This document shows positions 1 to 6,137 of a stretch of DNA of 8,205 nt, piece after piece. This DNA is from an uncultured Fimbriimonadales bacterium (lineage in GTDB: Bacteria; Armatimonadota; Fimbriimonadia; Fimbriimonadales; GBS-DC): positions 1 to 8,205 of the forward strand of contig CALGZO010000194.1 of NCBI GenBank assembly GCA_937934465.1. The letters run 5' to 3'. Numbering within the stretch: position 1 is the stretch's first letter; every line of letters begins with the position of its first letter. The notes under the pieces were generated by a model that had not been told where the DNA came from, did not search any database, and was given only the letters and a program-made list of their open reading frames with translations. The position numbers and the translations under genes were made by a program.

Positions 1-2
1 AC

Positions 3-1445
3 GACCCCGACCTGCACGCCCTGCTGAGCGAGCTCGGAGTAGACCTTGAAGAGGGCATGCTCTACCTCAGTCGCGAGGTGCAAGCGGGTGGACGCTCACT
101 CGCGCGGGTCAACGGGCAGCCGACGCCGCTGAGTACCCTCAAAGCCATCGGCGAGCGACTGGTGGATTTGCACGGGCAACATGAGCATCAGTCGCTGCTC
201 AAGCCCAGCAGCCACTTGGAGTTTCTGGACCGCTGGCTGGGCGAGCCTGCGCTGCGCCAACGCGAGCAAGTCGCCCAAGCCGTGCAAGCCCTGCGCCGCG
301 CCGAACGCGAACTGCACGAACTCACCGAACGCGCACGCGAACGCGAGCAGATGCTGGACTTGTACCGCTTTCAGGTGGACGAGATACGCCAAGCGAACCT
401 GCAAGCAGGCGAGGATGAGCAGCTGGAGACCGAAGCGCGACGCCTGACCCACGCCGAGAAGCTGGTCGCCTTGGCAGGCGGCGCGTACGACGCGCTGATG
501 CAAGAGAACGGCGCATATGACCACGCCGCCCGCGCCAGCCGCAACCTCGCCGAGATTGCCCGAATCGATCCCTCCGTGCGCGAGTGGGGCGATATGCTGG
601 AAGGCGCGCTGGCGCACCTCGAAGAGGTCGCAGGCAACCTACGCGCTTACGCCGAGAGCATCGAGTACGACCCCGCGCGATTGGAAGAGGTCATCGAACG
701 GCTGGAGCTCATCAAACGGCTCAAACGCAAGTACGGCGATACTATCGAGGCGATTGTGCAGTACGCCGACGACGCCGAGCGCAAACTGCAGACGCTGGAG
801 ACGCTGTCCGAGCGGCGCGAGGCGTTGGAGGCGGAGATAGCGCAGTTGCAGAGCCAAGCGTCGGCGCACTGCGCGACGCTCTCCGAGCTGCGTCGCGCGG
901 GCGCAGCGCAGTTCGCCGAGACCGTGCAAGCGCACCTGCGCGACTTGGCGATGGAACGCGCCCAGTTCCAAGTCGCGCTGCGTCCCAAGCCGATGGACGC
1001 CACAGGCGTCGACGCTGTGGAGTTCCTGTTCAGCGCGAATCCGGGCGAGTCGGCGCGTCCGCTGAGCAAGATTGCGTCGGGCGGCGAGATGTCGCGCGTG
1101 ATGCTCGCGCTCAAAACCGCGCTCGCCCACGCCGCGCCCGTGCCGACGCTGGTGTTCGACGAAATCGACGCGGGCTTGGGCGGTCGCACGGCGCACGCTG
1201 TCGGCGAGAAACTCAGCCAACTCGCCCAGCACTGCCAGATTCTGTGCATCACGCACCTGCCGCAGATTGCCAGCCGCGCCGCGCGCCACCTCGCCATCGA
1301 AAAGTACACAGAGAACGACGCCACGCGCGTCGCGCTCCACTTGCTGGAAGGCGAGCTGCGCGTCAGCGAGATTGCCCGCATGCTCGCAGGCGAGCCGACC
1401 GAGACCGCGCTGCAGCACGCCCGCGAACTGTTGCAGGCTAAATAA
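3..1445 (+). CDS. recN: DNA repair protein RecN, 5'-truncated by window edge
   Basis: This is an SMC-like ATPase acting in recombinational repair of double-strand breaks in the cytoplasm. The reading frame is open from base 3, so the true start lies upstream. 480 residues are present, against about 550-570 for the family, and the missing part includes the N-terminal Walker A motif. Family hallmarks are visible in order: the VNGQ and DLHGQHEHQSLL segment typical of RecN just after the N-terminal ATPase half (about 111-200), a long charged coiled-coil region rich in Glu/Arg/Leu (about 240-930), the ABC signature SGGEMS (1077-1094), Walker B with LVFDEIDAG (1149-1175, catalytic Asp-Glu at 1158-1163), and the H-loop ITH (1248-1256). 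The C-terminus is intact. The stop at 1443-1445 lies inside the last codons of the convergent kbl gene, and no terminator separates them. The identification is secure. Confidence 0.96.
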   Translation, partial: DPDLHALLSELGVDLEEGMLYLSREVQAGGRSLARVNGQPTPLSTLKAIGERLVDLHGQHEHQSLLKPSSHLEFLDRWLGEPALRQREQVAQAVQALRRAERELHELTERAREREQMLDLYRFQVDEIRQANLQAGEDEQLETEARRLTHAEKLVALAGGAYDALMQENGAYDHAARASRNLAEIARIDPSVREWGDMLEGALAHLEEVAGNLRAYAESIEYDPARLEEVIERLELIKRLKRKYGDTIEAIVQYADDAERKLQTLETLSERREALEAEIAQLQSQASAHCATLSELRRAGAAQFAETVQAHLRDLAMERAQFQVALRPKPMDATGVDAVEFLFSANPGESARPLSKIASGGEMSRVMLALKTALAHAAPVPTLVFDEIDAGLGGRTAHAVGEKLSQLAQHCQILCITHLPQIASRAARHLAIEKYTENDATRVALHLLEGELRVSEIARMLAGEPTETALQHARELLQAK

Positions 1446-2634
1446 CCCCCAACGCCTTGCCCACCTTCTCGAAGGCTTCCAGCGCGTCGTCGAGGTCTTG
1501 GCGCGTGTGGGTGGCGTTGGGCATCGTGCGCACGCGAGCTTTGCCGCGCGGCACTGTGGGGTACACAATCCCGACCACGAACACGCCCGCCTCGTAGAGC
1601 ATGCGCTCCATCTGCTGCGTGATAGCCTCGTCGCCGCAGAACACGGGCGTAATCGGCGTCTCGCTGCCCATCGTGTCGAAGCCCAGCCGCTGCAGATTCT
1701 CCTTCCAATAGCGGGCGTTGTCCCACAGGCGTCGCATCGGCTCAGGGTCGGTCTGCAAAATCTCGATGGCTTTGAGAATCGCGCCGACGGCGGCTGGAGG
1801 CAACGCCGTGCTGAACAGGTAGGGGCGTCCGCGATTGATGAGCCACTCTTTCAGCAGGCGACTGCCCGCGATGTAGCCGCCAATCACGCCAATCGCTTTG
1901 GAGAGCGTGCCGAGTTGGATGTCCACGCGCCCGTACAGCCCGAAGTGGCTGGTCGTGCCGCTGCCATGTTCGCCCAGCACGCCCGATGCGTGCGCGTCGT
2001 CGACCATCACCACCGCGTCGTACTTCTCCGCCAGCTGCACAATCTCTGGCAAAGGCGCGATATCGCCGTCCATACTGAACACGCCGTCGGTCACTATCAG
2101 CCGTTTCTTGAACTCGCCACAACGCTTCAGGATGTCCTCCAAGTGGTTCATGTTTTTATGTTCGTAGACGAAGCCCTCGCTCTTTTTGTAGCGTGCGCTG
2201 CTGAGTCGCACGCCGTCGATGATGCTGGCGTGGTTCAGCTCATCCGAGATAATCACATCGCCGTCCACAAAGCACGAGGGTATCGCGCCTGAGTTGGCGT
2301 TGAAGCCCGATTGGAACACCAGCACGGCTTCGGTTTTTTTGAACTGGGCGAGTTTCTGTTCTAACTGTTCATAGAGGGTGTTCGTGCCGCCGAGCCAGCG
2401 CACGGCGCCCGCGCCCGCGCCGAACTGCTGCACCGCCTCGATGGCGGCTTGCTTGAGACGGGGATCGTTCGCCAAGCCGAGATAGTTGTTGGACGCCAAG
2501 TTAATCACCTCGCGCCCGCCGATGCGCACGCGCCCGCCCTGTGGAGTCTCTAAAATAGGCGGCTGCTTGTATAGATTCTGCGCCTTCAACTGATCGATGC
2601 TCGTCTGAAGCCACTGTTGGAACCCTGCGTTCAT
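1438..2634 (-). CDS. kbl: Glycine C-acetyltransferase / alpha-oxoamine synthase (PLP-dependent)
   Basis: A PLP enzyme of the alpha-oxoamine synthase family, which condenses an acyl-CoA with an amino acid. Kbl interconverts 2-amino-3-oxobutyrate plus CoA with glycine plus acetyl-CoA in threonine breakdown. The protein is 398 residues, the normal family length. Visible residues: ELNHASIIDG with the cofactor-stacking His135; the VDDAH segment with Asp212 (pyridine nitrogen) and His215; and TLSKAIG with Schiff-base Lys246. The C-terminal PRGKARVRT segment matches the substrate-binding end. The sequence resembles, from memory, the Thermus family members regarded as broad-specificity Kbl/BioF-like enzymes. 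No threonine dehydrogenase or biotin gene adjoins, so the acyl-CoA specificity is open. The start at 2634 is chosen because GAGGAGG (2640-2646, bottom strand) sits 5 nt upstream; a 19-residue longer frame lacks support. It probably follows the 2679-3962 gene in one transcript (44-bp gap) and overlaps recN by 8 bp at the 3' ends. Confidence 0.9.
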   Translation of the reverse strand: MNAGFQQWLQTSIDQLKAQNLYKQPPILETPQGGRVRIGGREVINLASNNYLGLANDPRLKQAAIEAVQQFGAGAGAVRWLGGTNTLYEQLEQKLAQFKKTEAVLVFQSGFNANSGAIPSCFVDGDVIISDELNHASIIDGVRLSSARYKKSEGFVYEHKNMNHLEDILKRCGEFKKRLIVTDGVFSMDGDIAPLPEIVQLAEKYDAVVMVDDAHASGVLGEHGSGTTSHFGLYGRVDIQLGTLSKAIGVIGGYIAGSRLLKEWLINRGRPYLFSTALPPAAVGAILKAIEILQTDPEPMRRLWDNARYWKENLQRLGFDTMGSETPITPVFCGDEAITQQMERMLYEAGVFVVGIVYPTVPRGKARVRTMPNATHTRQDLDDALEAFEKVGKALGVI

Positions 2635-2678
2635 ACTTGCCTCCTCGCAAGCGAGAGTGTACCTGAATTGTCGCTGAG

Positions 2679-3962
2679 CTACTTCAGCCACACAGGCGGC
2701 GCGAGCGGTATCTGGGAGCGTTCCAAGCCCCTCATCGCGTCAGGCAAGCGCACCGAGACCGCTGATAGGTCGCCGCTATCCGACGACTGCCCAGAGTAGG
2801 GTATGTATCCGCCGTCATCCGTGCGGTTCTCGCCTACCGAGTAGAGCAGGAAGCCGCGCTTGGGGTCCACACGATACTTGAACGGCGCGCCTGTGAACGG
2901 GTCGATAATCATCTCGCCCAGCCGCAACGCCTCCAGCGATTGGGGATACTTGCCCGTGCGCATCTTGTATAACCGCACCGCCGCCGTACAGCCCACCAAA
3001 CGCATCATCGCTACCTCTGCAATTTCCTTCTCGTTCGTGTGCACAAAGATTGGAGAGAGAGTCACATTCAATGGCTGGCGCGGCTCTCGCTCCAGAACCT
3101 TGCGGTCGCGCTGGTGCATCGGCTTCTGCAGCTCGGCAATCAAGGAATCCATCATCTGATGATATTCAGGCAGGGCGAGATTCACCATCGGACGCGCAAG
3201 CGGTCCATATGAGTCTTGGGTACTGCTTCCGCCCGTTAGGGATTTGCGGTCTACTTTGCCTTTCGCCAGTTGGTCGTAGGCGCTTAGGATGAAGTATCGC
3301 TCCTCCGTTATTGCTTTCCATAGGGGCGTGCGGCGCGCCTCATACTGCCGCGCGAGTGCGACGATTCGCTCCAGCGCGGCGCGGTCTTGGAGCGTGGGCA
3401 GCGTCTCGCGTAGGGGCGCAAGGGCGAATGAGTGGATTGACATCCCCATTAGGAAATGCATCAATGCACCGCCCGTGCGCATCTGCTCGGCGAAGCGGTT
3501 CAGGCGTTCTATCCGTTCGAGCGCGTCTGCATAGCGTTTGCGTTGCAGCGCCTCGCGGATGAGCAACGCTTCGGCGCGCGCGATGCGCCGCGACTGCGCC
3601 ATCTCTAAAAACTTCCAGTTCGGGTCATATTCGAAGACGGCTTTGCTGGGCAGTTTCGTGAGGGGCGCGTAGGCGTTCAGGAACGGCGTCATCCGCTGGA
3701 GATAGTAGGCGCGGTCGGCGGCGGAGAGCGAGTTCAAGTCGCGCAGCGCACTCTCGATCTGCTTGAAACGCTGGTCGGTATCTAGCTGCGCGTGCATCTG
3801 CTCGGCGATGAGGCGATACGCCTCGTAAGCGTTGTTCGGCGGGTACTCGCGCGTGGGGATTTCTATCTTGGGCGTGCGAAATAGCCACGCTGTCACTCCT
3901 AAGCACGCAATCACCGAGAGGGTCACGAACGCGCCACAACCGATAACGAGCCACTTGCGCAT
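2679..3962 (-). CDS. Membrane- or lipid-anchored protein of unknown function
   Basis: I do not recognise a named family. The 427-residue protein begins with a short basic stretch (MRKW) and one hydrophobic helix at about residues 4-27, then a long soluble part predicted outside the membrane. VIAC around Cys20 could be a lipobox, so it may be a lipoprotein rather than a signal-anchored protein. Residues about 40-300 are helical and charged without a recognisable motif. Residues about 319-385 carry a recurring module: an Ala/Val-rich helix, then TGKYPQSLEAL, DPFTGAPFKYR and a YSVGENRTDDGG end. It resembles the C-terminal part of major pseudopilins (GspG-like) and is common in planctomycete and armatimonad hypothetical proteins; that comparison is from memory. 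The start at 3962 is chosen by AGGAGG (3969-3974, bottom strand) with 6-nt spacing, instead of the 10-codon longer frame. It is the first gene of a probable two-gene unit with kbl. Confidence 0.82.
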   Translation of the reverse strand: MRKWLVIGCGAFVTLSVIACLGVTAWLFRTPKIEIPTREYPPNNAYEAYRLIAEQMHAQLDTDQRFKQIESALRDLNSLSAADRAYYLQRMTPFLNAYAPLTKLPSKAVFEYDPNWKFLEMAQSRRIARAEALLIREALQRKRYADALERIERLNRFAEQMRTGGALMHFLMGMSIHSFALAPLRETLPTLQDRAALERIVALARQYEARRTPLWKAITEERYFILSAYDQLAKGKVDRKSLTGGSSTQDSYGPLARPMVNLALPEYHQMMDSLIAELQKPMHQRDRKVLEREPRQPLNVTLSPIFVHTNEKEIAEVAMMRLVGCTAAVRLYKMRTGKYPQSLEALRLGEMIIDPFTGAPFKYRVDPKRGFLLYSVGENRTDDGGYIPYSGQSSDSGDLSAVSVRLPDAMRGLERSQIPLAPPVWLK

Positions 3963-3980
3963 GCTTTGCCTCCTGTGGTT

Positions 3981-3990
3981 ATAGTACCCC
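3981..3990 (-). promoter_or_regulatory. Predicted -10 element for the 2679-3962 gene
   Basis: On the bottom strand this reads GGGGTACTAT, a -10-like TACTAT (3981-3986) preceded by a G run. The ribosome binding site and ATG follow directly, giving a leader of only about 10-15 nt. No good -35 is seen at the expected place (about 4004-4009), which is occupied by the -10 element of the opposite gene. Confidence 0.5.
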
Positions 3991-4002
3991 ACTGTTGGCG
4001 GG

Positions 4003-4008
4003 TATACT
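4003..4008 (+). promoter_or_regulatory. Predicted -10 element for the ROK kinase, probably leaderless
   Basis: TATACT preceded by GCGGG lies 7 nt before the ATG at 4016. A transcript starting 6-8 nt after this box would begin at or next to the ATG, which fits the absence of any purine-rich ribosome binding site. The -35 region (about 3980-3985) falls on the -10 of the divergent gene and is not close to consensus. Confidence 0.5.
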
Positions 4009-4015
4009 CCGTTTG

Positions 4016-5041
4016 ATGGCGGAGTGCGTGATTGGCGTGGATTTGGGCGGTACGAATGTTCGCGCGGCGGCGGTGGGGCGTTCGGGTGAGTTGCTGACGC
4101 CCCCTGTGCAGCGTCCGTCGCGCGGGCAGGATGGTTTTTCAGCGACTCTGGAGCAGATAGCGGCGACCGTTCAGGAGGCGGCGGCGGGCGTGCAGCCGTT
4201 GCGGATAGGCGTCGCCGCGCCGGGGCATATCGACTCGGCGCGGGGCGTGGTACGCTGGGCGCCGAACTTGGGCGAGTGGCGCGATGGGGTCTTCGAGGGT
4301 TGGCGCGAGGTTCCGCTCGCCGACGCGCTGCAGGCGCGCCTGAACCTGCCGGTGGCAGTGGGCAACGACGCGAACTTGGCGGCGCTGGGCGAATACTACT
4401 ACGGCGTCGGACGCGGGCAGGCGAACGGCTTGGTGATGATTACGCTGGGCACGGGCATCGGCGGCGGCGTGGTGCTAACCCGTCGCCAAGTGCAGGGCGA
4501 CGCCGACTGGGACGGCGGCGTGGTACTCATCGGCGCGAGCGGCGGCGCGGGCGAACTGGGGCATACCATCCTCAACTTCGCGGGACCGCGCTGCGGCTGC
4601 GGCGCACGCGGCTGCATCGAGGCATACGCCCAACGCGACGCCGTCATCGAACTCGCGCGCGAGACGATGCGACGCAACCCCGACAGCCTGCTCCACACGC
4701 TCACCTCAGGCGACCCCGCCTCAATCACCCCTGCGTTGGTGAGCCAAGCCGCCGACAACGGCGACGCCGCCGCCATCGCCGTCTGGCAACAGATTGGCAT
4801 GTATCTGGGCGTCGCGATTGCCAACTTCATCCACATCTTCAACCCCGAAATCGTCGCCATAGGCGGGCAAATCGCCAAAGCAGGCGCGCCCCTGTTCGAC
4901 GCTATCGAGCGCACCGTGCGCGAATACGCAATCCCGACCCTGCTGCAAGACTGCCGTATCGTGCCCGCCGAACGCATCGAAGACGCGGGCATCCTCGGCG
5001 GCGCAGCGCTGGCATGGCAAATGCAGGGGGCGCGCCGATGA
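4016..5041 (+). CDS. ROK-family sugar kinase, probable glucokinase
   Basis: An ATP-dependent kinase of the ROK family, most likely phosphorylating glucose or a related hexose in the cytoplasm. The protein has 341 residues, slightly longer than the usual 300-325. Visible motifs: the N-terminal phosphate loop DLGGTN (9-14), GNDAN with catalytic Asp118 (117-121), the adenosine-binding ITLGTGIGGG (142-151), and the ROK zinc site formed by GELGH His183 with CGCGARGC Cys193, Cys195 and Cys200, followed by Glu202. Between GIGGG and GELGH there is extra acidic sequence flanked by a direct repeat. ATG 4016 is preferred to the in-frame TTG at 3995 because conserved sequence begins immediately after it and the upstream codons lie across the promoter. 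The stop overlaps the next start as ATGA. No repressor-type helix-turn-helix precedes the kinase domain, so this is a kinase and not a NagC/XylR-type regulator. Hexose specificity cannot be read from the sequence. Confidence 0.92.
   Translation: MAECVIGVDLGGTNVRAAAVGRSGELLTPPVQRPSRGQDGFSATLEQIAATVQEAAAGVQPLRIGVAAPGHIDSARGVVRWAPNLGEWRDGVFEGWREVPLADALQARLNLPVAVGNDANLAALGEYYYGVGRGQANGLVMITLGTGIGGGVVLTRRQVQGDADWDGGVVLIGASGGAGELGHTILNFAGPRCGCGARGCIEAYAQRDAVIELARETMRRNPDSLLHTLTSGDPASITPALVSQAADNGDAAAIAVWQQIGMYLGVAIANFIHIFNPEIVAIGGQIAKAGAPLFDAIERTVREYAIPTLLQDCRIVPAERIEDAGILGGAALAWQMQGARR
4463..4527 (+). repeat. 14-nt in-frame direct repeat inside the ROK kinase gene
   Basis: GGCGGCGTGGTGCT (4463-4476) recurs as GGCGGCGTGGTACT (4514-4527), with 13 of 14 bases identical and an offset of exactly 51 nt (17 codons). 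It encodes a repeated GGVVL that brackets the extra acidic segment ahead of the zinc-site GELGH motif. An old slippage or duplication event is one explanation; convergent glycine/valine codon use is another. Confidence 0.6.
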
Positions 5042-5202
5042 AACGACGCATGCACAAGCGCGTGGAGACCAAGCCCGACGGACGCAAAATCTACTACTAC
5101 ACTTTCGAGCCGAGCGAGCCGTCCGCAGCGCCGACGCCCGCCGAAACGCCCCAACCCGCGCCCGAAAACGGCAGGAATCCCAACCCACAGCAGGAAACTT
5201 AA
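5038..5202 (+). CDS. Small basic/proline-rich protein, 54 residues, unknown function
   Basis: The start codon overlaps the kinase stop as ATGA (5038-5041), a classic arrangement for translational coupling, and the frame closes at TAA 5200-5202. The first 20 or so residues are strongly basic (MKRRMHKRVETKPDGRK), followed by a tyrosine cluster and aromatic end (IYYYTF), then a low-complexity tail rich in Pro, Ala, Glu and Asn. There is no signal peptide, membrane helix or recognised domain. The compact RVETKPDGRKIYYYTF block looks like a folded beta hairpin or ligand patch and is the part most likely to be conserved. The frame is the tail of a longer open frame that runs antisense-like through the kinase, so openness alone is weak evidence; the overlap geometry and non-random composition argue for a real gene. 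Confidence 0.6.
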   Translation: MKRRMHKRVETKPDGRKIYYYTFEPSEPSAAPTPAETPQPAPENGRNPNPQQET

Positions 5203-5217
5203 AACTTCTATCGAATC

Positions 5218-5234
5218 GCCCCAGTGGCTGGGGC
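5218..5234 (+). repeat. Perfect GC-rich inverted repeat between two operon genes
   Basis: GCCCCAG (5218-5224) and CTGGGGC (5228-5234) form a perfect 7-bp stem with a 3-nt TGG loop, in the 57-bp gap between the small protein and the membrane winged-helix gene. No T run follows, so it is not a standard intrinsic terminator. It could be an mRNA processing or stability element, an attenuator, or an operator. It ends 12 nt before the ribosome binding site of the next gene. Confidence 0.55.
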
Positions 5235-5259
5235 ACGGAAGCAACAGGGAGGTTCACAC

Positions 5260-6081
5260 ATGCGTTATCAACTGAAAGATATGCCGCTCTCCACCGCGCT
5301 GCTGGTGGTCGTCACGCTCTTCGTGCTGGCGGGCAGCGTGCATCATGTGGCGTATACTTTTAGCACTTTGGAAGGGGGCAACCTCTTCTGGGGCTATGTG
5401 CAGGCGTTAGGCATCGATTTGGGCATCTTGGGGCTGGCGTACGGCATCCAGCTGCGCAAGCGGCAGGGACGCCCGACCCTGCCCCTCTGGAGCGTGCTAA
5501 TCTTGGTGACCTTCATCAGCGCGTATGCGAACTATCTGTACGGGATGGTGCATCAGCAGCCGCTGCAGACCCACAGCGCCTTCGACCAGATGGTGGTGTT
5601 TCTGCGTCCGTTCCTGCTGTCAGTCACCTTACCGATTATCATGTTCGCGCTGATTGAAATCATTGGCGAGGATCGGAACTACGCGCTGCGCGTGCAATCG
5701 CAGCAGTCGCCTGCGCCTGAGCCGTCGTTGGAGACACACGCGCCCGTTGCGCCTGCGATTGCCGATTCGGAGCCTGCGCCTGTGTACGCCGTCGCCCGCA
5801 TCGAGGAGCGCAACGGCAACGGCTCGTCCAAAGAGGCGACGATGGAGCAGCTGCTGCGGATTCTGTACGAGAACCCCAGCCTCTCACGCACTAAGCTCGC
5901 CGAACGGCTCGGCTGCTCGCGCCAGACGCTCTATAACTATCTCCAAGAGTTGGAATCGCGCGGCTACATCCGACGCGCTGGCAACGGCTACGAGACCGTC
6001 GTGACCCCGCTGCCCCGCAACGGCGCACGCAACGGAACACGCAGTTATGCCAGTTTTCGGGAGACACGCGATTCGACTTGA
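5260..6081 (+). CDS. Four-helix membrane protein with C-terminal winged-helix DNA-binding domain
   Basis: The 273-residue protein has four predicted membrane helices at about residues 10-33, 44-64, 75-97 and 111-136. A flexible Pro/Ala/Glu linker follows (about 145-192), then a winged helix-turn-helix at about 194-246 whose recognition helix (CSRQTLYNYLQELESRGYI) is canonical. Both the DNA-binding domain and the N-terminus should face the cytoplasm. The helix pattern, with GIDLGILGLAYGIQLRKRQGR and a following NYLYG, recalls DUF2637/SpdB-type membrane proteins; this is from memory and would need a profile search. The likely role is membrane-associated transcription control or DNA anchoring; no ligand domain is evident. 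ATG 5260 is chosen because GGGAGGT (5247-5253) sits 6 nt upstream; an upstream GTG at 5224 falls within the hairpin and lacks a binding site. The gene is probably co-transcribed with the kinase and small protein. Confidence 0.82.
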   Translation: MRYQLKDMPLSTALLVVVTLFVLAGSVHHVAYTFSTLEGGNLFWGYVQALGIDLGILGLAYGIQLRKRQGRPTLPLWSVLILVTFISAYANYLYGMVHQQPLQTHSAFDQMVVFLRPFLLSVTLPIIMFALIEIIGEDRNYALRVQSQQSPAPEPSLETHAPVAPAIADSEPAPVYAVARIEERNGNGSSKEATMEQLLRILYENPSLSRTKLAERLGCSRQTLYNYLQELESRGYIRRAGNGYETVVTPLPRNGARNGTRSYASFRETRDST

Positions 6082-6108
6082 CAAGCGCGTCCCGCCAGCA
6101 GGTATAAT
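6078..6108 (+). promoter_or_regulatory. Housekeeping-sigma promoter for the LuxR-type gene
   Basis: A perfect TTGACA (6078-6083) and a perfect TATAAT (6103-6108, preceded by GCAGG) are separated by 19 bp, longer than the ideal 17. The -35 box overlaps the TGA stop of the upstream membrane-protein gene. Expected start of transcription is about 6114-6116, giving a leader of about 22 nt. This is the best promoter in the window and lets the small regulator be expressed independently of the upstream genes. Confidence 0.82.
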
Positions 6109-6120
6109 CTTCACAGCACC

Positions 6121-6129
6121 AAAGGAGGT
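6121..6129 (+). promoter_or_regulatory. Near-perfect ribosome binding site that decides the LuxR-type start
   Basis: AAAGGAGGT is fully complementary to the usual 3' end of bacterial 16S rRNA. It is only 2 nt from the ATG at 6132 but 8 nt from the ATG at 6138, so 6138 is the better start. Confidence 0.8.
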
Positions 6130-6137
6130 CTATGCCG

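Noticed and set aside
639..1726. Two long bottom-strand frames opposite recN (309 and 359 codons)
   Set aside because: Low-complexity Arg/Ala/Ser-rich shadows; recN signature, Walker B and H-loop motifs are on the + strand, and one shadow also crosses kbl.
1267..2292. 341-codon + strand frame across the recN/kbl junction
   Set aside because: It is antisense to the well-supported kbl gene and its translation shows no domain.
3995..4015. TTG start giving a 7-residue longer kinase
   Set aside because: No ribosome binding site; the codons cover the predicted -10, and family sequence starts at ATG 4016.
4276..5202. 308-codon open frame across the kinase gene
   Set aside because: Arg/Gly-rich composition typical of a shifted frame in GC-rich DNA; the kinase frame carries all family motifs. 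Only its final 54 codons, from ATG 5038, were kept.
4399..5244. 281-codon bottom-strand frame opposite the kinase
   Set aside because: No motif and no ribosome binding site; it exists because GC-rich codons lack stops on the complementary strand.
5224..5259. GTG start giving a 12-residue longer membrane protein
   Set aside because: It falls in the hairpin and lacks a ribosome binding site; ATG 5260 has GGGAGGT at good spacing.
5700..5830. Repeated CCTGCGCCTGA-like bases in the membrane protein linker
   Set aside because: These are short Pro/Ala/Glu codon repeats of a flexible linker, not a DNA repeat element.
6132..6137. ATG 6132 as start of the LuxR-type protein
   Set aside because: Only 2 nt from the ribosome binding site; ATG 6138 has 8-nt spacing. 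It would only add two residues.
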